DNA from: an uncultured Acidimicrobiales bacterium
Lineage (GTDB): Bacteria; Actinomycetota; Acidimicrobiia; Acidimicrobiales; SZUA-35
Reading direction: 5' to 3'
Assembly: GCA_937922785.1 (NCBI GenBank)
Contig: CALAJQ010000023.1
Location: 210,085-274,084, forward strand
Length of the DNA: 64,000 nucleotides
Of the stretch, positions 17,460 to 26,065 are shown in pieces (position 1 is the first letter of the stretch; the number at the start of each line of letters is the position of its first letter). Position numbers and translations under genes: made by a program. Below the pieces are notes generated by a model. The model worked only from the letters and a program-made list of their open reading frames with translations. It ran no database searches and was not told the origin of the DNA.

Positions 17460-17590
17460 CGATCAGAAATGAACTCAATACTCGAAAGCTAAGATCACCT
17501 ACGGTACGGTTCGAGTCACTTAAGGTGGCATTCGTGGATGGACTGAAAGGTCGGTGGTTTCCGCAGGCGTAGCGGCTTGTGGATTGTTCT

Positions 17591-19093
17591 ATGGCGGAAC
17601 TGTTTTGGACTCGGCGCATAAGGGTTGCTTCGGCTGTTCTTTTTGGCGGTTCCGCGTTCTTGGCGATGCTCGATTTGGCTGCCCGAGTTCGTCCTGAAAG
17701 TAGCGATCGTTGGCTTGCCAACGTTGCGTTGTTCCTGCTCGCAGCCACGATCGTCAGCGCCTTATGCCCGTGGGAGAAACTTGCCCTAGCTTGGCGGCTG
17801 GCTCCTGCAGTTGTGGTTCTCGGGGCAACTCTTGTGGCGATCTACAAGGCGGGACTAGCTGAGACACCCCACGCTGCGGTTGGCCTGGTTGTGCTTGGAA
17901 TCTTGGTACTGGTCTATTTGGGATTCTCACTGTCGCCTGGTCTGGCTACTGCGATGAGTCCATTGGTTCTGGCTGTTTTGGTTGTAGCTCAGCAGAATTC
18001 GCCCGAGTCTCTAAGCCTTGCGCTTCCTCTGGTCGCAGTGCCAGCAGCAACTTTGGTGGCCGAACTGGTATCGGCTCTGGTTGATCGGTTTTTGCGCGCC
18101 ACTGGCCGTGACACTCGACGACTTGATCGTCTAGCTCGACTCGAAACCACATTGCGCCGCTTCCGCCGTCCCGGATCGCTTAAACAAGCTGCTGACCAGG
18201 TGGCCCACGCTGCTCGCGAGATCTTTGAATCAACTCGTGCAACCGTTGTTCTCAGGGACACCAAGGGAGACTTGCTGACAGTTACCTCAGGGCCAAATAC
18301 CGACGCCAGCCCCGAACATGACGTTGCCAAGTTCATTTCAACCGCAATTGCCGGCGAAGAGCCACAAATGGTGGAAACTGACCAGGGTTCTATTCTGGTT
18401 CTACCTTTGCCTGCCGCAGAGGCACCGGCTGGAGCCGTTCTCGTGTATCCAGTGGCTGATGATGACCCGCTGTTCACGTTGGATCTTGCCAGTCTGTTTA
18501 GCGTCCAGATCGGTATAGCAATCGAGCACCTCTATGTGATTGACGAGCTAACTCGGGCTACAACCCGAGACGCTCTAACTGGTCTTGGTAACCGCCGTCA
18601 CGCTGAAGACCTCCTGCAATCCCTACAACCCGGAGACGCACTGGTTCTGTTGGACCTAGACGGGTTCAAGCGAGTAAACGACACCATGGGCCACCCGGCC
18701 GGCGATCAGGTCTTGAAGGACCTCACCGACCACCTCCGCCAGTCGCTTCGTGACTCTGATACTTCGGCTCGCCTCGGTGGCGACGAGTTCCTGATTGTTG
18801 CCCGCCGGGCCCATGCAGACCCACTTGCCCTGGCCTCTCGTGTTGTAGAGGGCTGGCGGGGCAGAAAAGACGAAACGACCATAAGCGCAGGTGTGGCTTT
18901 GCATGAGAGGGATGCAACAGCCGAGGTCACCTTTGCCAAGGCCGACCGTGCGTTGCTTGACGCCAAAGCCGATGGCAAGGACCGGGCACGATTGGCGAAC
19001 GGGGCCACCGCAGAGTTTGACGACGAGACGAGCGAACAGCTCGAAGCAGCCGACACTTCCGATGTTGTTGAGCCAGACAGCTCTGCCGAATAG
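17591..19093 (+). CDS. Membrane GAF-GGDEF diguanylate cyclase
   Basis: 500 aa. About six TM helices (residues ~10-160) and a coiled linker precede a GAF-like domain (~200-315) and a GGDEF domain starting TRDALTGLGNRRHAEDLL. The catalytic motif is intact (ARLGGDEFLI), with the metal Asp in LLDLDGFKRVND, so it should make c-di-GMP. No EAL or HD-GYP partner is fused. The acidic C-terminal tail is disordered. A GTG four codons upstream (17579) is an alternative start. The 17460-17590 leader shows no riboswitch I recognise. Confidence 0.88.
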   Translation: MAELFWTRRIRVASAVLFGGSAFLAMLDLAARVRPESSDRWLANVALFLLAATIVSALCPWEKLALAWRLAPAVVVLGATLVAIYKAGLAETPHAAVGLVVLGILVLVYLGFSLSPGLATAMSPLVLAVLVVAQQNSPESLSLALPLVAVPAATLVAELVSALVDRFLRATGRDTRRLDRLARLETTLRRFRRPGSLKQAADQVAHAAREIFESTRATVVLRDTKGDLLTVTSGPNTDASPEHDVAKFISTAIAGEEPQMVETDQGSILVLPLPAAEAPAGAVLVYPVADDDPLFTLDLASLFSVQIGIAIEHLYVIDELTRATTRDALTGLGNRRHAEDLLQSLQPGDALVLLDLDGFKRVNDTMGHPAGDQVLKDLTDHLRQSLRDSDTSARLGGDEFLIVARRAHADPLALASRVVEGWRGRKDETTISAGVALHERDATAEVTFAKADRALLDAKADGKDRARLANGATAEFDDETSEQLEAADTSDVVEPDSSAE

Positions 19094-19134
19094 AGATCTA
19101 CCGAATAGAGATCCCCGGCATGGAGCTCTACAAA

Positions 19135-19596
19135 CTACAGAGCGCTGCGAATTTGGGTTGGTGCCTCATCGGTCGGGAACAGCTCAACAAGTGCTGCGTC
19201 GACTTCAGACTTAACTCCGGCCAAGGCCAACACGTTCAGAACGCCCTGACCAGCCTTGAGGGCATCAGTTAGTTCGGCGCCGCCTCGTACCACAACAGAA
19301 GTTGAGCCGCTGATTACCAGGTTTGCCGACGCAACGTCTGTTCCTAGTTGAGTTCTCAGGTAGGAAAAAACGTCGCGAACCGATTCAAGACGGATGCCAG
19401 CATCCAACAACTTCTTGATCACCTTTAGCTCAAGGAGATCGCGATAGCTGTAGCTGCGGCGAGAACCCGAGCCGGCGGCTTCGGTAAGGGAAGGTCTGAT
19501 CAGGTCAGTTCGGGCCCAGTAGTCGAGTTGACGATATGTAATTCCAACGATTTCAGCGGCGCGCTTGCCGCTATAGCTCTGAACCTCAACCGACAT
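19135..19596 (-). CDS. MerR-family regulator (Rv1830-like)
   Basis: 153 aa. N-terminal MerR winged helix (YSGKRAAEIVGITYRQLDYWARTDLIRPS), an arginine-rich turn (SGSRRSYSYRD) and a dimerisation helix; no metal-binding cysteines. In mycobacteria the homologous gene sits next to bfn and the FHA gene, and the cluster order is kept here apart from one inserted gene. A GAGGAG Shine-Dalgarno lies 5 nt before the ATG, so this transcript is leadered. Confidence 0.88.
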   Translation of the reverse strand: MSVEVQSYSGKRAAEIVGITYRQLDYWARTDLIRPSLTEAAGSGSRRSYSYRDLLELKVIKKLLDAGIRLESVRDVFSYLRTQLGTDVASANLVISGSTSVVVRGGAELTDALKAGQGVLNVLALAGVKSEVDAALVELFPTDEAPTQIRSAL

Positions 19597-19661
19597 TCGG
19601 TCTCCTCACGTCTGCGTAATTACAACCTTGCAAGCCTATGTCGTGACAGACTGGTGAGTCA

Positions 19662-20636
19662 ATGGAAGAGTTTCAGGCCGCCGATAACCCACTAACAGGG
19701 CTAGTTTCATCCATCTTCGAGGGTTCAGAAATTAGCCAAATCACAGATGTGGGCAAAGGTAGAGGCATTTTCTCTCGCGTGGTCAAAGTGGAGCTAGCGG
19801 GCGCTCCAGTTAGCTCGATCGTTGTGAAAGCGCCTGCGCTGGGGGTTAACGGTGAGGCCGGACGGACGTCCGGCTCTTACGGCCGGGAGGCCATCGCCTA
19901 TCGCCGACTGCTGAGCGATCTCTCCGTTCGGACCCCAACTTGTTACGCCGTCACCGACATAGACGGCGACCCGTGGTTTGTTCTTGAGGACCTGTCAGAC
20001 ATGGGCACGATCAATCAACTCGATGGGATCGACCTTGAGAACGCTCAAAGACTTGGTGACGTTCTAGCCGAGCTGCACCAGATCGAAGTCCCAGACAACA
20101 TTGCCCGAGATCTAACAGGCCCCGGCCCAGAACGATTTGGCCTAGAGACGTTGCAGCTCGGACTGAGCCTTCTTGAATCCAAGTGGAACCAAGATGCCGA
20201 TGTCGTAAGCGCCTTCGAGACGCTTCTGGACAACCGAGACTCATTAGTTGCCGAGTTCGTTGATGCCGGCCAAACCATTTTGTGCCATGGCGACCCTCGG
20301 GCCGACAACGTCATGGTTACCGATACCGAGCTTGTGTTGCTGGACTGGCAACAGATTTCAATGTCCTTTGGCGAAGCTGACTTGGCATGGCTTCTAGCAA
20401 CAAGCTGCACCGTGGATGACCGACCCGTCATCGAGGGGTCCCTACTGAGTCGCTACGCTGCAGCAACTGATTCGGACCCAATCGCTGTTTTGGGGCGCTA
20501 CCGGCTCGGACTCACTAGACCGGGGCTAGCGGTGCTGATGTTGTGCACTCGAGACACCTCCGACGAGCGGACAAGCCAAATCGTAAGTGAGTCTCTTCGC
20601 CGGATTGGCCATGCGTTGGCCGACCACACGATCTAG
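19662..20636 (+). CDS. Aminoglycoside phosphotransferase (APH)-fold kinase-like protein
   Basis: 324 aa with the protein-kinase-like APH fold: catalytic loop ILCHGDPRADNVMV (Asp, Asn) and the metal Asp in LVLLDWQQI. An SIVVKAPAL lysine near residue 55 fits the ATP site. Many such genes are metabolic kinases rather than resistance determinants, so no substrate is assigned. It is inserted head-on into the MerR/bfn cluster; its stop overlaps the bfn stop through the palindrome CTAG. Confidence 0.82.
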   Translation: MEEFQAADNPLTGLVSSIFEGSEISQITDVGKGRGIFSRVVKVELAGAPVSSIVVKAPALGVNGEAGRTSGSYGREAIAYRRLLSDLSVRTPTCYAVTDIDGDPWFVLEDLSDMGTINQLDGIDLENAQRLGDVLAELHQIEVPDNIARDLTGPGPERFGLETLQLGLSLLESKWNQDADVVSAFETLLDNRDSLVAEFVDAGQTILCHGDPRADNVMVTDTELVLLDWQQISMSFGEADLAWLLATSCTVDDRPVIEGSLLSRYAAATDSDPIAVLGRYRLGLTRPGLAVLMLCTRDTSDERTSQIVSESLRRIGHALADHTI

Positions 20637-21130
20637 GGCTGGAAGTCTTCCGGCTTTACCTCGTCTAGGAACTTGCGAAGCTCTTCCACCATCTCGTCTT
20701 CGTCCTCAACTTCGTCGTCAGGCCGTTCTTCAATGCCGGCCTCGTCGAGAATTAACACTTCGGCCATGATTGGGGTCTTGGACCTAACGGCCAAAGCAAC
20801 AGCGTCGGATGGGCGCGCCGAGATTGTCTGGGTTGAGCCGTCTGGTTTTCGAAGTACAAGCTCTGCATAGAACGTGCCCTGCCGAAGATCGGTTACGACT
20901 ACTTTTTCCAATGTCGCCCCGAGATCTTCCAGCACCGACACGAACAGGTCATGGGTCATGGGTCTCGTTGTCTCTGTTCCACTTAACGCGAGGTCAATAG
21001 CGTGAGCTTCAGGGCCCCCGATATAGATAGGAACCGTTCGCCTACGACCCTCGGTTTCGCGCAGAAGCAGAATGGGGGCGTTGGAAGGCATCCGGACGCG
21101 GACACCAACGAGTTCCATTTCAACTGCCAT
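20633..21130 (-). CDS. Bifunctional nuclease family protein (DUF151)
   Basis: 165 aa. The BFN domain is recognisable from MELVGVRVRMPSNAPILLLRE, the IYIGGPEAHAI box and SARPSDAVALAVRSKTPI; an acidic tail follows. It belongs to a family with DNase/RNase activity reported in plants. The ATG at 21130 is preferred because TATGTT lies exactly 6 nt before it; ATGs at 21118 and 21160 are alternatives. It lies 60 nt downstream of the MerR gene. Confidence 0.85.
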   Translation of the reverse strand: MAVEMELVGVRVRMPSNAPILLLRETEGRRRTVPIYIGGPEAHAIDLALSGTETTRPMTHDLFVSVLEDLGATLEKVVVTDLRQGTFYAELVLRKPDGSTQTISARPSDAVALAVRSKTPIMAEVLILDEAGIEERPDDEVEDEDEMVEELRKFLDEVKPEDFQP

Positions 21131-21192
21131 TGCCAAAACATAGCCGAAGAGTTCAACCAATGGAGGCTTGTAAGCCCCAAACAGTGGCCTAG

Positions 21193-22407
21193 CTATGACG
21201 GGGCAATAGTCCTAAGCAGCCGCTTGATCATCAATGCCCTCATGCTCGCCGCTCGGGAAGCCAGGTCGCCCAAGTTTCGGTATGCCTGGCGGCGAGATTC
21301 GGGATTCCCGGCCCGCAAACCAGCCCCAACCGTCTGCGCGTACAGCTCGACCTCACGCTCTGCGGAAAGCAGGATTGTTCGCATATGCCTCGGCTCGAGG
21401 CCAAACTCAGCAAACTCCGCAGCCAACCGAACAATCTCCAACGTGTCATTGGAGTACTGAGAGGATCCGGTGCCTTCAGAGGGCTCGATGATTGAGTATC
21501 TGGTTAGCTCGCTTATGAACGTTGGATCAACTCCGGCACTTCGGGCCAGCTCATCGGCCCTCATGGAAACATTCATGCCGGGCAGGCGGGGAGGATCCTG
21601 ACTAACGGTTGGTTCGGCTGGGATTTCTAAACCGAGCGATGCCTGGGTTCCTTCTACCGGAGTCAGCCGGGTGTATAGCGGCTGGGCCGCTGAAACTGCA
21701 CCCTTTGATACGTCGCTGGGCTTGTCTGGCTCAGGCTGGGTCTTGGCTTCTGGCTGTGAACCCATGCGGTCTTCAAGTTCTGAAGACCAATCGATCCGTT
21801 CATTCCGAGCGGTTGGGCGTGCCTGCAAAGCTTGTCGGGGTTGGGGCTGCTCTCGGCGAGGTTGGGGTTGCGGGGACTGATGCTGAGCCGCCGGCGCCGG
21901 TTGTGGTGCCGCCTGCTGAGCTGGCGCTTGTTGATACTGGTGGGGCATTTCCCGATACTGGGGTTCGGGCCGTTCCTGAACCTGCCGGGGCTGTGGCTGT
22001 GGCTGTGGCTGTGGCTGTGGCTGTGGTTGAGCCTGTTGCTCAGGCACGAGCGGCTCGAGCTGAGGATGGTCATCAGTCAGGTTCAGCTCATAGTCCTGTG
22101 TACCAAACTGGTTCTCGGGGAAAACGACGTCGGGAACAGCAACAACCGGCAACCGTTCTCCGGAATTAAGACGATCTCGTATTACACGGAGCGGCAGGTA
22201 GCTGTCACGCTGTTGAACCAAGATCCAGTGGAGGCGCTCGTAGTCGCCTTGGTAGAACCGTCGGTTTCCCGACGATTCGCGTTCGGGTGAAATCAACCCT
22301 TGGGATTCCATGAATCGAATCTTGGAGATGGTTACTTCTGGAAACTCATGCTGCAGCAGGGTTACGACTTGGCTGAGATTCCAGTGCCCGTGCTGCCCGT
22401 TGTTCAT
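21193..22407 (-). CDS. MerR-family regulator of the Rv1828/FtsR group with Pro/Gln linker
   Basis: 404 aa. A MerR DNA-binding domain (SQVVTLLQHEFPEVTISKIRFMESQGLISPERES, residues 11-45) and a C-terminal domain (ELARSAGVDPTFISELTRYSII onward) flank a ~150-residue linker rich in Pro and Gln, including six perfect PQ dipeptides coded by a 6-bp DNA repeat. The Corynebacterium homologue FtsR activates ftsZ. The ATG overlaps the FHA gene stop (ATGA). The linker is much longer than in mycobacterial homologues. Confidence 0.88.
   Translation of the reverse strand: MNNGQHGHWNLSQVVTLLQHEFPEVTISKIRFMESQGLISPERESSGNRRFYQGDYERLHWILVQQRDSYLPLRVIRDRLNSGERLPVVAVPDVVFPENQFGTQDYELNLTDDHPQLEPLVPEQQAQPQPQPQPQPQPQPRQVQERPEPQYREMPHQYQQAPAQQAAPQPAPAAQHQSPQPQPRREQPQPRQALQARPTARNERIDWSSELEDRMGSQPEAKTQPEPDKPSDVSKGAVSAAQPLYTRLTPVEGTQASLGLEIPAEPTVSQDPPRLPGMNVSMRADELARSAGVDPTFISELTRYSIIEPSEGTGSSQYSNDTLEIVRLAAEFAEFGLEPRHMRTILLSAEREVELYAQTVGAGLRAGNPESRRQAYRNLGDLASRAASMRALMIKRLLRTIAPS
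21991..22026. repeat. Six perfect CTGTGG microsatellite units
   Basis: 36 bp of CTGTGG repeated six times, in frame with the MerR linker as PQ dipeptides (about residues 128-139). Unit gain or loss changes the protein by two residues without a frameshift. Confidence 0.95.
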
Positions 22408-22856
22408 GCTGATTCCAGTGCTACGTACACCAGTTTGAATTTGCCCACTTGAAGCTCGTCTCCGTCGTTTAGAACAGTTGCGTCAACTCGGTCACGGTTT
22501 ACATAGGTTCCGTTTAGGCTGCCGGCGTCAACCACTTCGAATACTCCAGCGGCCCGACGAACTTCAGCATGGCGCCGCGAAACTGTGACATCGTCCAAAA
22601 AGATGTCACTTTCTGGATGTCTGCCAATCGTGGTGGCAGGGCCGTCCAGCATTATTCGTGAACCGGCCTTTGGCCCTTGACGAACCACAAACATCCCCTG
22701 TGGCTCGGTGACCGGTGCCGCCTCAGAGCCCACAAGAGGCTCCATGGCCTGGGTGTCGGCGTTATCTGCTCGGACTCCGATCGAGGCGCCACAAGAGCCG
22801 CAGAAATTCGAGCCGAGGGGGTTTCCGTGCCCACAGTTTGCACAGGTTTGGGCCAC
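22404..22856 (-). CDS. Zinc-ribbon FHA protein, GarA-like
   Basis: 150 aa. A zinc ribbon (CANCG and CGSCG, residues ~5-25) is followed by an FHA phosphothreonine-binding domain: TIGRHPESDIFL, SRRHAEV and GSLNGTYVN. It occupies the position of GarA/OdhI, the FHA regulator of the TCA cycle in mycobacteria and corynebacteria, but the phosphorylatable ETTS-type N-terminus is replaced by the ribbon. The GTG at 22856 is 2 nt past the gcvH stop and gives a start right at the ribbon. The open frame extends further upstream but within gcvH. Confidence 0.88.
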   Translation of the reverse strand: MAQTCANCGHGNPLGSNFCGSCGASIGVRADNADTQAMEPLVGSEAAPVTEPQGMFVVRQGPKAGSRIMLDGPATTIGRHPESDIFLDDVTVSRRHAEVRRAAGVFEVVDAGSLNGTYVNRDRVDATVLNDGDELQVGKFKLVYVALESA

Positions 22857-22858
22857 AG

Positions 22859-23239
22859 CTACTCTCCGGTCAGTTCCTTGTAAGCCGCCGCGTCCAGAAG
22901 CTCTGGCGAAGAATCCTCTGCGACCTCGATCACGAACATCCAACCCTCGCCATAAGGATCCCCATTCAGGGTCTCGGGGGCATCACCAAGAATTGCGTTC
23001 ACTTCAACAACGGTTCCACTTACAGGGGCGTATATGTCGCTGACTGACTTCGTGCTTTCAACTTCACCCACAGAGTCGCCAGCGGTAACGGTTGTTCCAA
23101 CCTCGGGAAGCTCCACAAATACAACGTCGCCAAGAGCATCTTGGGCGTAGTCGGTGATACCAACCCGCACTCGGCCGTCTTGTCCGGTGGCTAGCCATTC
23201 ATGGTCGCCGGTGTAGTTCAATTCGTCTGGAATCTTCAT
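22859..23239 (-). CDS. gcvH: Glycine cleavage system H protein
   Basis: 126 aa lipoyl carrier that shuttles the aminomethyl group between P, T and L proteins. The lipoylated Lys lies in VGEVESTKSVSDIYAP (about residue 64), with GITDYAQDALGD and NGDPYGEGWMF typical of GcvH. The other gcv genes are not in the window. It starts 10 nt after the pgsA stop; a TAGATT 7 nt before the ATG could also be a separate promoter. Confidence 0.95.
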   Translation of the reverse strand: MKIPDELNYTGDHEWLATGQDGRVRVGITDYAQDALGDVVFVELPEVGTTVTAGDSVGEVESTKSVSDIYAPVSGTVVEVNAILGDAPETLNGDPYGEGWMFVIEVAEDSSPELLDAAAYKELTGE

Positions 23240-23249
23240 TTCGACAAAT

Positions 23250-23834
23250 CTACTCCCTTTGGGGGCTCTGAGCAGCTATCCGCCTGCGGGCCTCCGGAAC
23301 GTACTGCCACAGGAGCGAATAAAAGCCGAATACCACTCCAGGAATGGCGAACACCCAAGCCAACCAGCCAAGAAGTCCGGCATAGCTCAAAGTGCTAACT
23401 GCACCCAGGAACATCGGGAGTGCAAACATCAACATGAAAGCTCCGGTCTTGCCTTCAAACGTCACATCAAGTCTCTCGGCACCGAGACGATCCAACCGGA
23501 TGGCCACAGCTGATACCCAGACCTCTCGAACCAGAATGATCGCTGCCAGCAACCAGCTAAGAGCGTTGACCCACAGCAAAGCCGGGATCGCTGTTAGAAA
23601 CATCGCCCGGTCAACTGCGGGGTCGAACAATCGACCGAACTCAGTCATTTGGTCAAAGCGCCGGGCCACGTATCCGTCGACCCAGTCTGAAGATCCAAGC
23701 GCCGCTAGCAGCCAAGCAGCGGCAGCGTAGTTGTCTCTAGCAAAGACGAGCCACAGGAAAAGAGGAATACACAACAGCCTGACGAAAGTGATGGCGTTGG
23801 GCCATGTCAATATCTCTTCGCGGCTAATGATCAT
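23250..23834 (-). CDS. pgsA: CDP-alcohol phosphatidyltransferase (PgsA type)
   Basis: 194 aa membrane enzyme that exchanges CMP of CDP-diacylglycerol for an alcohol, most likely glycerol-3-phosphate. The CDP-OH-P motif is complete: residues about 50-75 contain SDWVDGYVARR then FGRLFDPAVDR. The start TWPNAITFVRLLCIPLFLWLV is characteristic of PgsA. It is upstream of gcvH and the FHA gene, as in other actinobacteria. Confidence 0.9.
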   Translation of the reverse strand: MIISREEILTWPNAITFVRLLCIPLFLWLVFARDNYAAAAWLLAALGSSDWVDGYVARRFDQMTEFGRLFDPAVDRAMFLTAIPALLWVNALSWLLAAIILVREVWVSAVAIRLDRLGAERLDVTFEGKTGAFMLMFALPMFLGAVSTLSYAGLLGWLAWVFAIPGVVFGFYSLLWQYVPEARRRIAAQSPQRE

Positions 23835-23843
23835 GCGATAGGG

Positions 23844-25337
23844 CTAGGGCCTGAAGTAGAGGGAAACGCCGTTTTCTCGATCATCTATCCGAGTCTCATA
23901 ACCCTGAGCAGCCATGCCGTCAGCATAGGCCTGGCGCTGGGCGTCGCTTAGCAACGGCAGGTCTCGATCATCGATAAGGACCGCTCGCGCTCGGAAGTTG
24001 GCGAAGGCAACCGAGGGAACCTCATTCTTTTCCAGCGGGTAAAGCCAGCGGCGCTCGGCTAGCACTCCAAGGGCGCTTGGGGAGGCGAGGACCGCGTCGC
24101 TTTCCTGGAGCGTCGCAGCCGCTGCCACCAAAGCTATGTCGGTGTCACTGCGGTTAGACCAACCCCACGGACGCTCATAGGGCGACGCCGGAGACCCAGT
24201 CACAAACGACAGCGCGGATGCGGCTGCGATTGCGGTGAGAAGCCGGCTGTCTAAGAAGACGCGGTCCACACCCATATTTCCCAGACGCCTTAGCGCGTAG
24301 GTCATAGCGATCATTGCGAATGCTATGAACAGCGCCCCGCGTTCGGCGAAGTCGACTTCTGAGTTACGAGCCACAAGGTAAATGGCACCCAGAGGTATAG
24401 CCGGAGCAAAGTATCGAACCATTAGCACCGGCATAAAGATGAGCGGTGCTAACAATCCAACTAGAAGCGAGACGTTCTCAGACGCCACCAAGTCACCCAA
24501 GAAGTCCAGCGGGCTGCGGGCCACGTTCAGCAGAACATCGCCGAAGGACTCTCCATAAGATCCGTACTGACCCCCAGCAACTTGGGCTTCGCCCACGATC
24601 GGCTGCACAACAAGAAGCAGCCCGAGGGCCCAAACCATTCCCACTCCGATTGTGGCTAGGCCACCAGTTCGTTCGGAGTCCCCAAGTAGAACAAAGCCCC
24701 ACATCGCAACTGCCAAGCCAAGGTCGGCCCGACAGCTGAGGACGATTGCAATCATGACCCAATACCAAAGCCACTTTTTTGTGGCTCCGAAATAGGCCAT
24801 GGCAATGAGCCCCGGCACGGCCAGTGACTCTGGATGGAAACCATCTGTGGCGAGGCGATGAGTGATTGGGTGCAGTGCATATGCCAACACCAGCGCTGAA
24901 GACGCTCCGATTCGAAGCTTTGCCACCCGGCGGGCTAGTAGCCACAGCGGAATCATTGCAAGCCCTAGGGCCAAGGCTTGAGTCACGATCAGCAATTCGG
25001 CGGCGGGAAAGATCTTGGCCAGCATTCCAAGGGGATACAGGATGAAAGACCATCGCACCGGAAGCAGATGAACTCCGTCGCCCAGTAGTGACGTTTCGGG
25101 CCGGTAACCCTCGCTGATTAGGTGTACGGCCTGGATGTAGTCGGCCAAGCTCTTACTTGAGGACAATCCGTTAAATCGGTCGAGCGCCAAAGTGCCGAGG
25201 ATGAGCGAGAGCAGCAGCGCAAAAAACGGCGGAATCCAACGATCGCCTGCTCCGGCTTCGAGGCGCGCTTGAACCCGGGTCTGCCATCGGCGCAGATTAT
25301 GCCGATAGTGCTCAAAGTCACGGGTGGCTGTGGTCAT
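23844..25337 (-). CDS. DUF2079-type polytopic membrane protein
   Basis: 497 aa with about ten TM helices. The first loop (SLADYIQAVHLISEGYRPETSLLGDGVHLLPVRWSF) and the HPITHRLATDGFHPESLAVP segment fit DUF2079 proteins, which have a glycosyltransferase-like (GT-C) topology. The C-terminal ~130 residues are a soluble domain (AVLASPSALGVLAERRWLYPL). The function is unknown. The gene lies between the SRAP gene and pgsA with only short gaps. Confidence 0.75.
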   Translation of the reverse strand: MTTATRDFEHYRHNLRRWQTRVQARLEAGAGDRWIPPFFALLLSLILGTLALDRFNGLSSSKSLADYIQAVHLISEGYRPETSLLGDGVHLLPVRWSFILYPLGMLAKIFPAAELLIVTQALALGLAMIPLWLLARRVAKLRIGASSALVLAYALHPITHRLATDGFHPESLAVPGLIAMAYFGATKKWLWYWVMIAIVLSCRADLGLAVAMWGFVLLGDSERTGGLATIGVGMVWALGLLLVVQPIVGEAQVAGGQYGSYGESFGDVLLNVARSPLDFLGDLVASENVSLLVGLLAPLIFMPVLMVRYFAPAIPLGAIYLVARNSEVDFAERGALFIAFAMIAMTYALRRLGNMGVDRVFLDSRLLTAIAAASALSFVTGSPASPYERPWGWSNRSDTDIALVAAAATLQESDAVLASPSALGVLAERRWLYPLEKNEVPSVAFANFRARAVLIDDRDLPLLSDAQRQAYADGMAAQGYETRIDDRENGVSLYFRP

Positions 25338-25344
25338 CGAGAGG

Positions 25345-26061
25345 TCACTCGTCGGGACGGATCAGCTGCTCCGGTAGTGCTTCATGGATAAGTTCCTCAC
25401 CTTTGTTGCGCACGCTGTTAACCATCGTTGTTACTGGCGTCAGCTTTAGAAGTCCGTTAGGGGCTGGCTTCATAAGTTTGCCCACGAAATCGAGGTCACT
25501 GGTGGGATCCAACCAATCGTCCCATTCACTACTTCGCACTAAAACCGGCATTCTGCTATGGACAGCGCTCATTTCAGCGTTTGGCGAGCATGTGACAATT
25601 GTGCAACTTCTAACAATTTCGCCAGTCTCGTTGCCGTCTTCGTCCCGCTCGTTCCAACGTTCCCAGAGTCCGCCGAAGACAACTAGCTCTCCGTCAGCCC
25701 GCGTTATGTAGTAGGGCTGCTTCTTCTTTGCGCCTTCGACCTTTGACCATTCGTAGAATCCGTCTACGCCGATCAGGCAACGGCGCTTCTTGTAGGCCGA
25801 TCGATACGCAGGTTTTGTGGCCACTGTTTCCGAGCGTGCGTTAATCAGCTTGGACCCGATCTTCAGGTCCTTGGCCCAGAACGGCACCAGCCCCCAGCGC
25901 ATTGTGGTTAATGCTCGGTTCTGGTCCTTGGCCCGCACCACGTAGGTTTCGTTGGTTGGCGCGACGTTGTACGAAGGCTCCAGGTTGACTTCGGGCTCCG
26001 AAGCGCCGAAATACCGAGCCAACTCATCCGGCGGCGAGGCCGCTACGAAACGTCCACACAT
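25345..26061 (-). CDS. SOS response-associated peptidase / abasic-site shield (SRAP, HMCES/YedK)
   Basis: 238 aa. Cys2 (MCGRF) becomes N-terminal after Met removal and crosslinks abasic sites in single-stranded DNA. Also present are INARSET (Asn), GFYEW (Glu) and the catalytic His in HSRMP. Because Cys2 must follow the initiator Met, the ATG at 26061 is secure. That ATG is only 4 nt downstream of the tRNA-Pro 3' end, so the gene has no room for its own leader or Shine-Dalgarno. Confidence 0.93.
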   Translation of the reverse strand: MCGRFVAASPPDELARYFGASEPEVNLEPSYNVAPTNETYVVRAKDQNRALTTMRWGLVPFWAKDLKIGSKLINARSETVATKPAYRSAYKKRRCLIGVDGFYEWSKVEGAKKKQPYYITRADGELVVFGGLWERWNERDEDGNETGEIVRSCTIVTCSPNAEMSAVHSRMPVLVRSSEWDDWLDPTSDLDFVGKLMKPAPNGLLKLTPVTTMVNSVRNKGEELIHEALPEQLIRPDE

Positions 26062-26065
26062 TTAG

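Noticed and set aside
17508..17517. GGTTCGAGTC resembling a tRNA T arm
   Set aside because: The flanking bases do not form a 5-bp T stem and no acceptor or anticodon stem can be built around it.
17460..17590. Possible c-di-GMP or other riboswitch before the GGDEF gene
   Set aside because: No recognisable aptamer consensus (for example the GEMM core) could be found in the 130-nt leader.
21609..22169. Plus-strand 186-codon open frame opposite the MerR gene
   Set aside because: It mirrors the Pro/Gln linker and has no recognisable domain or start signal; the minus-strand frame has clear DNA-binding motifs and operon overlaps.
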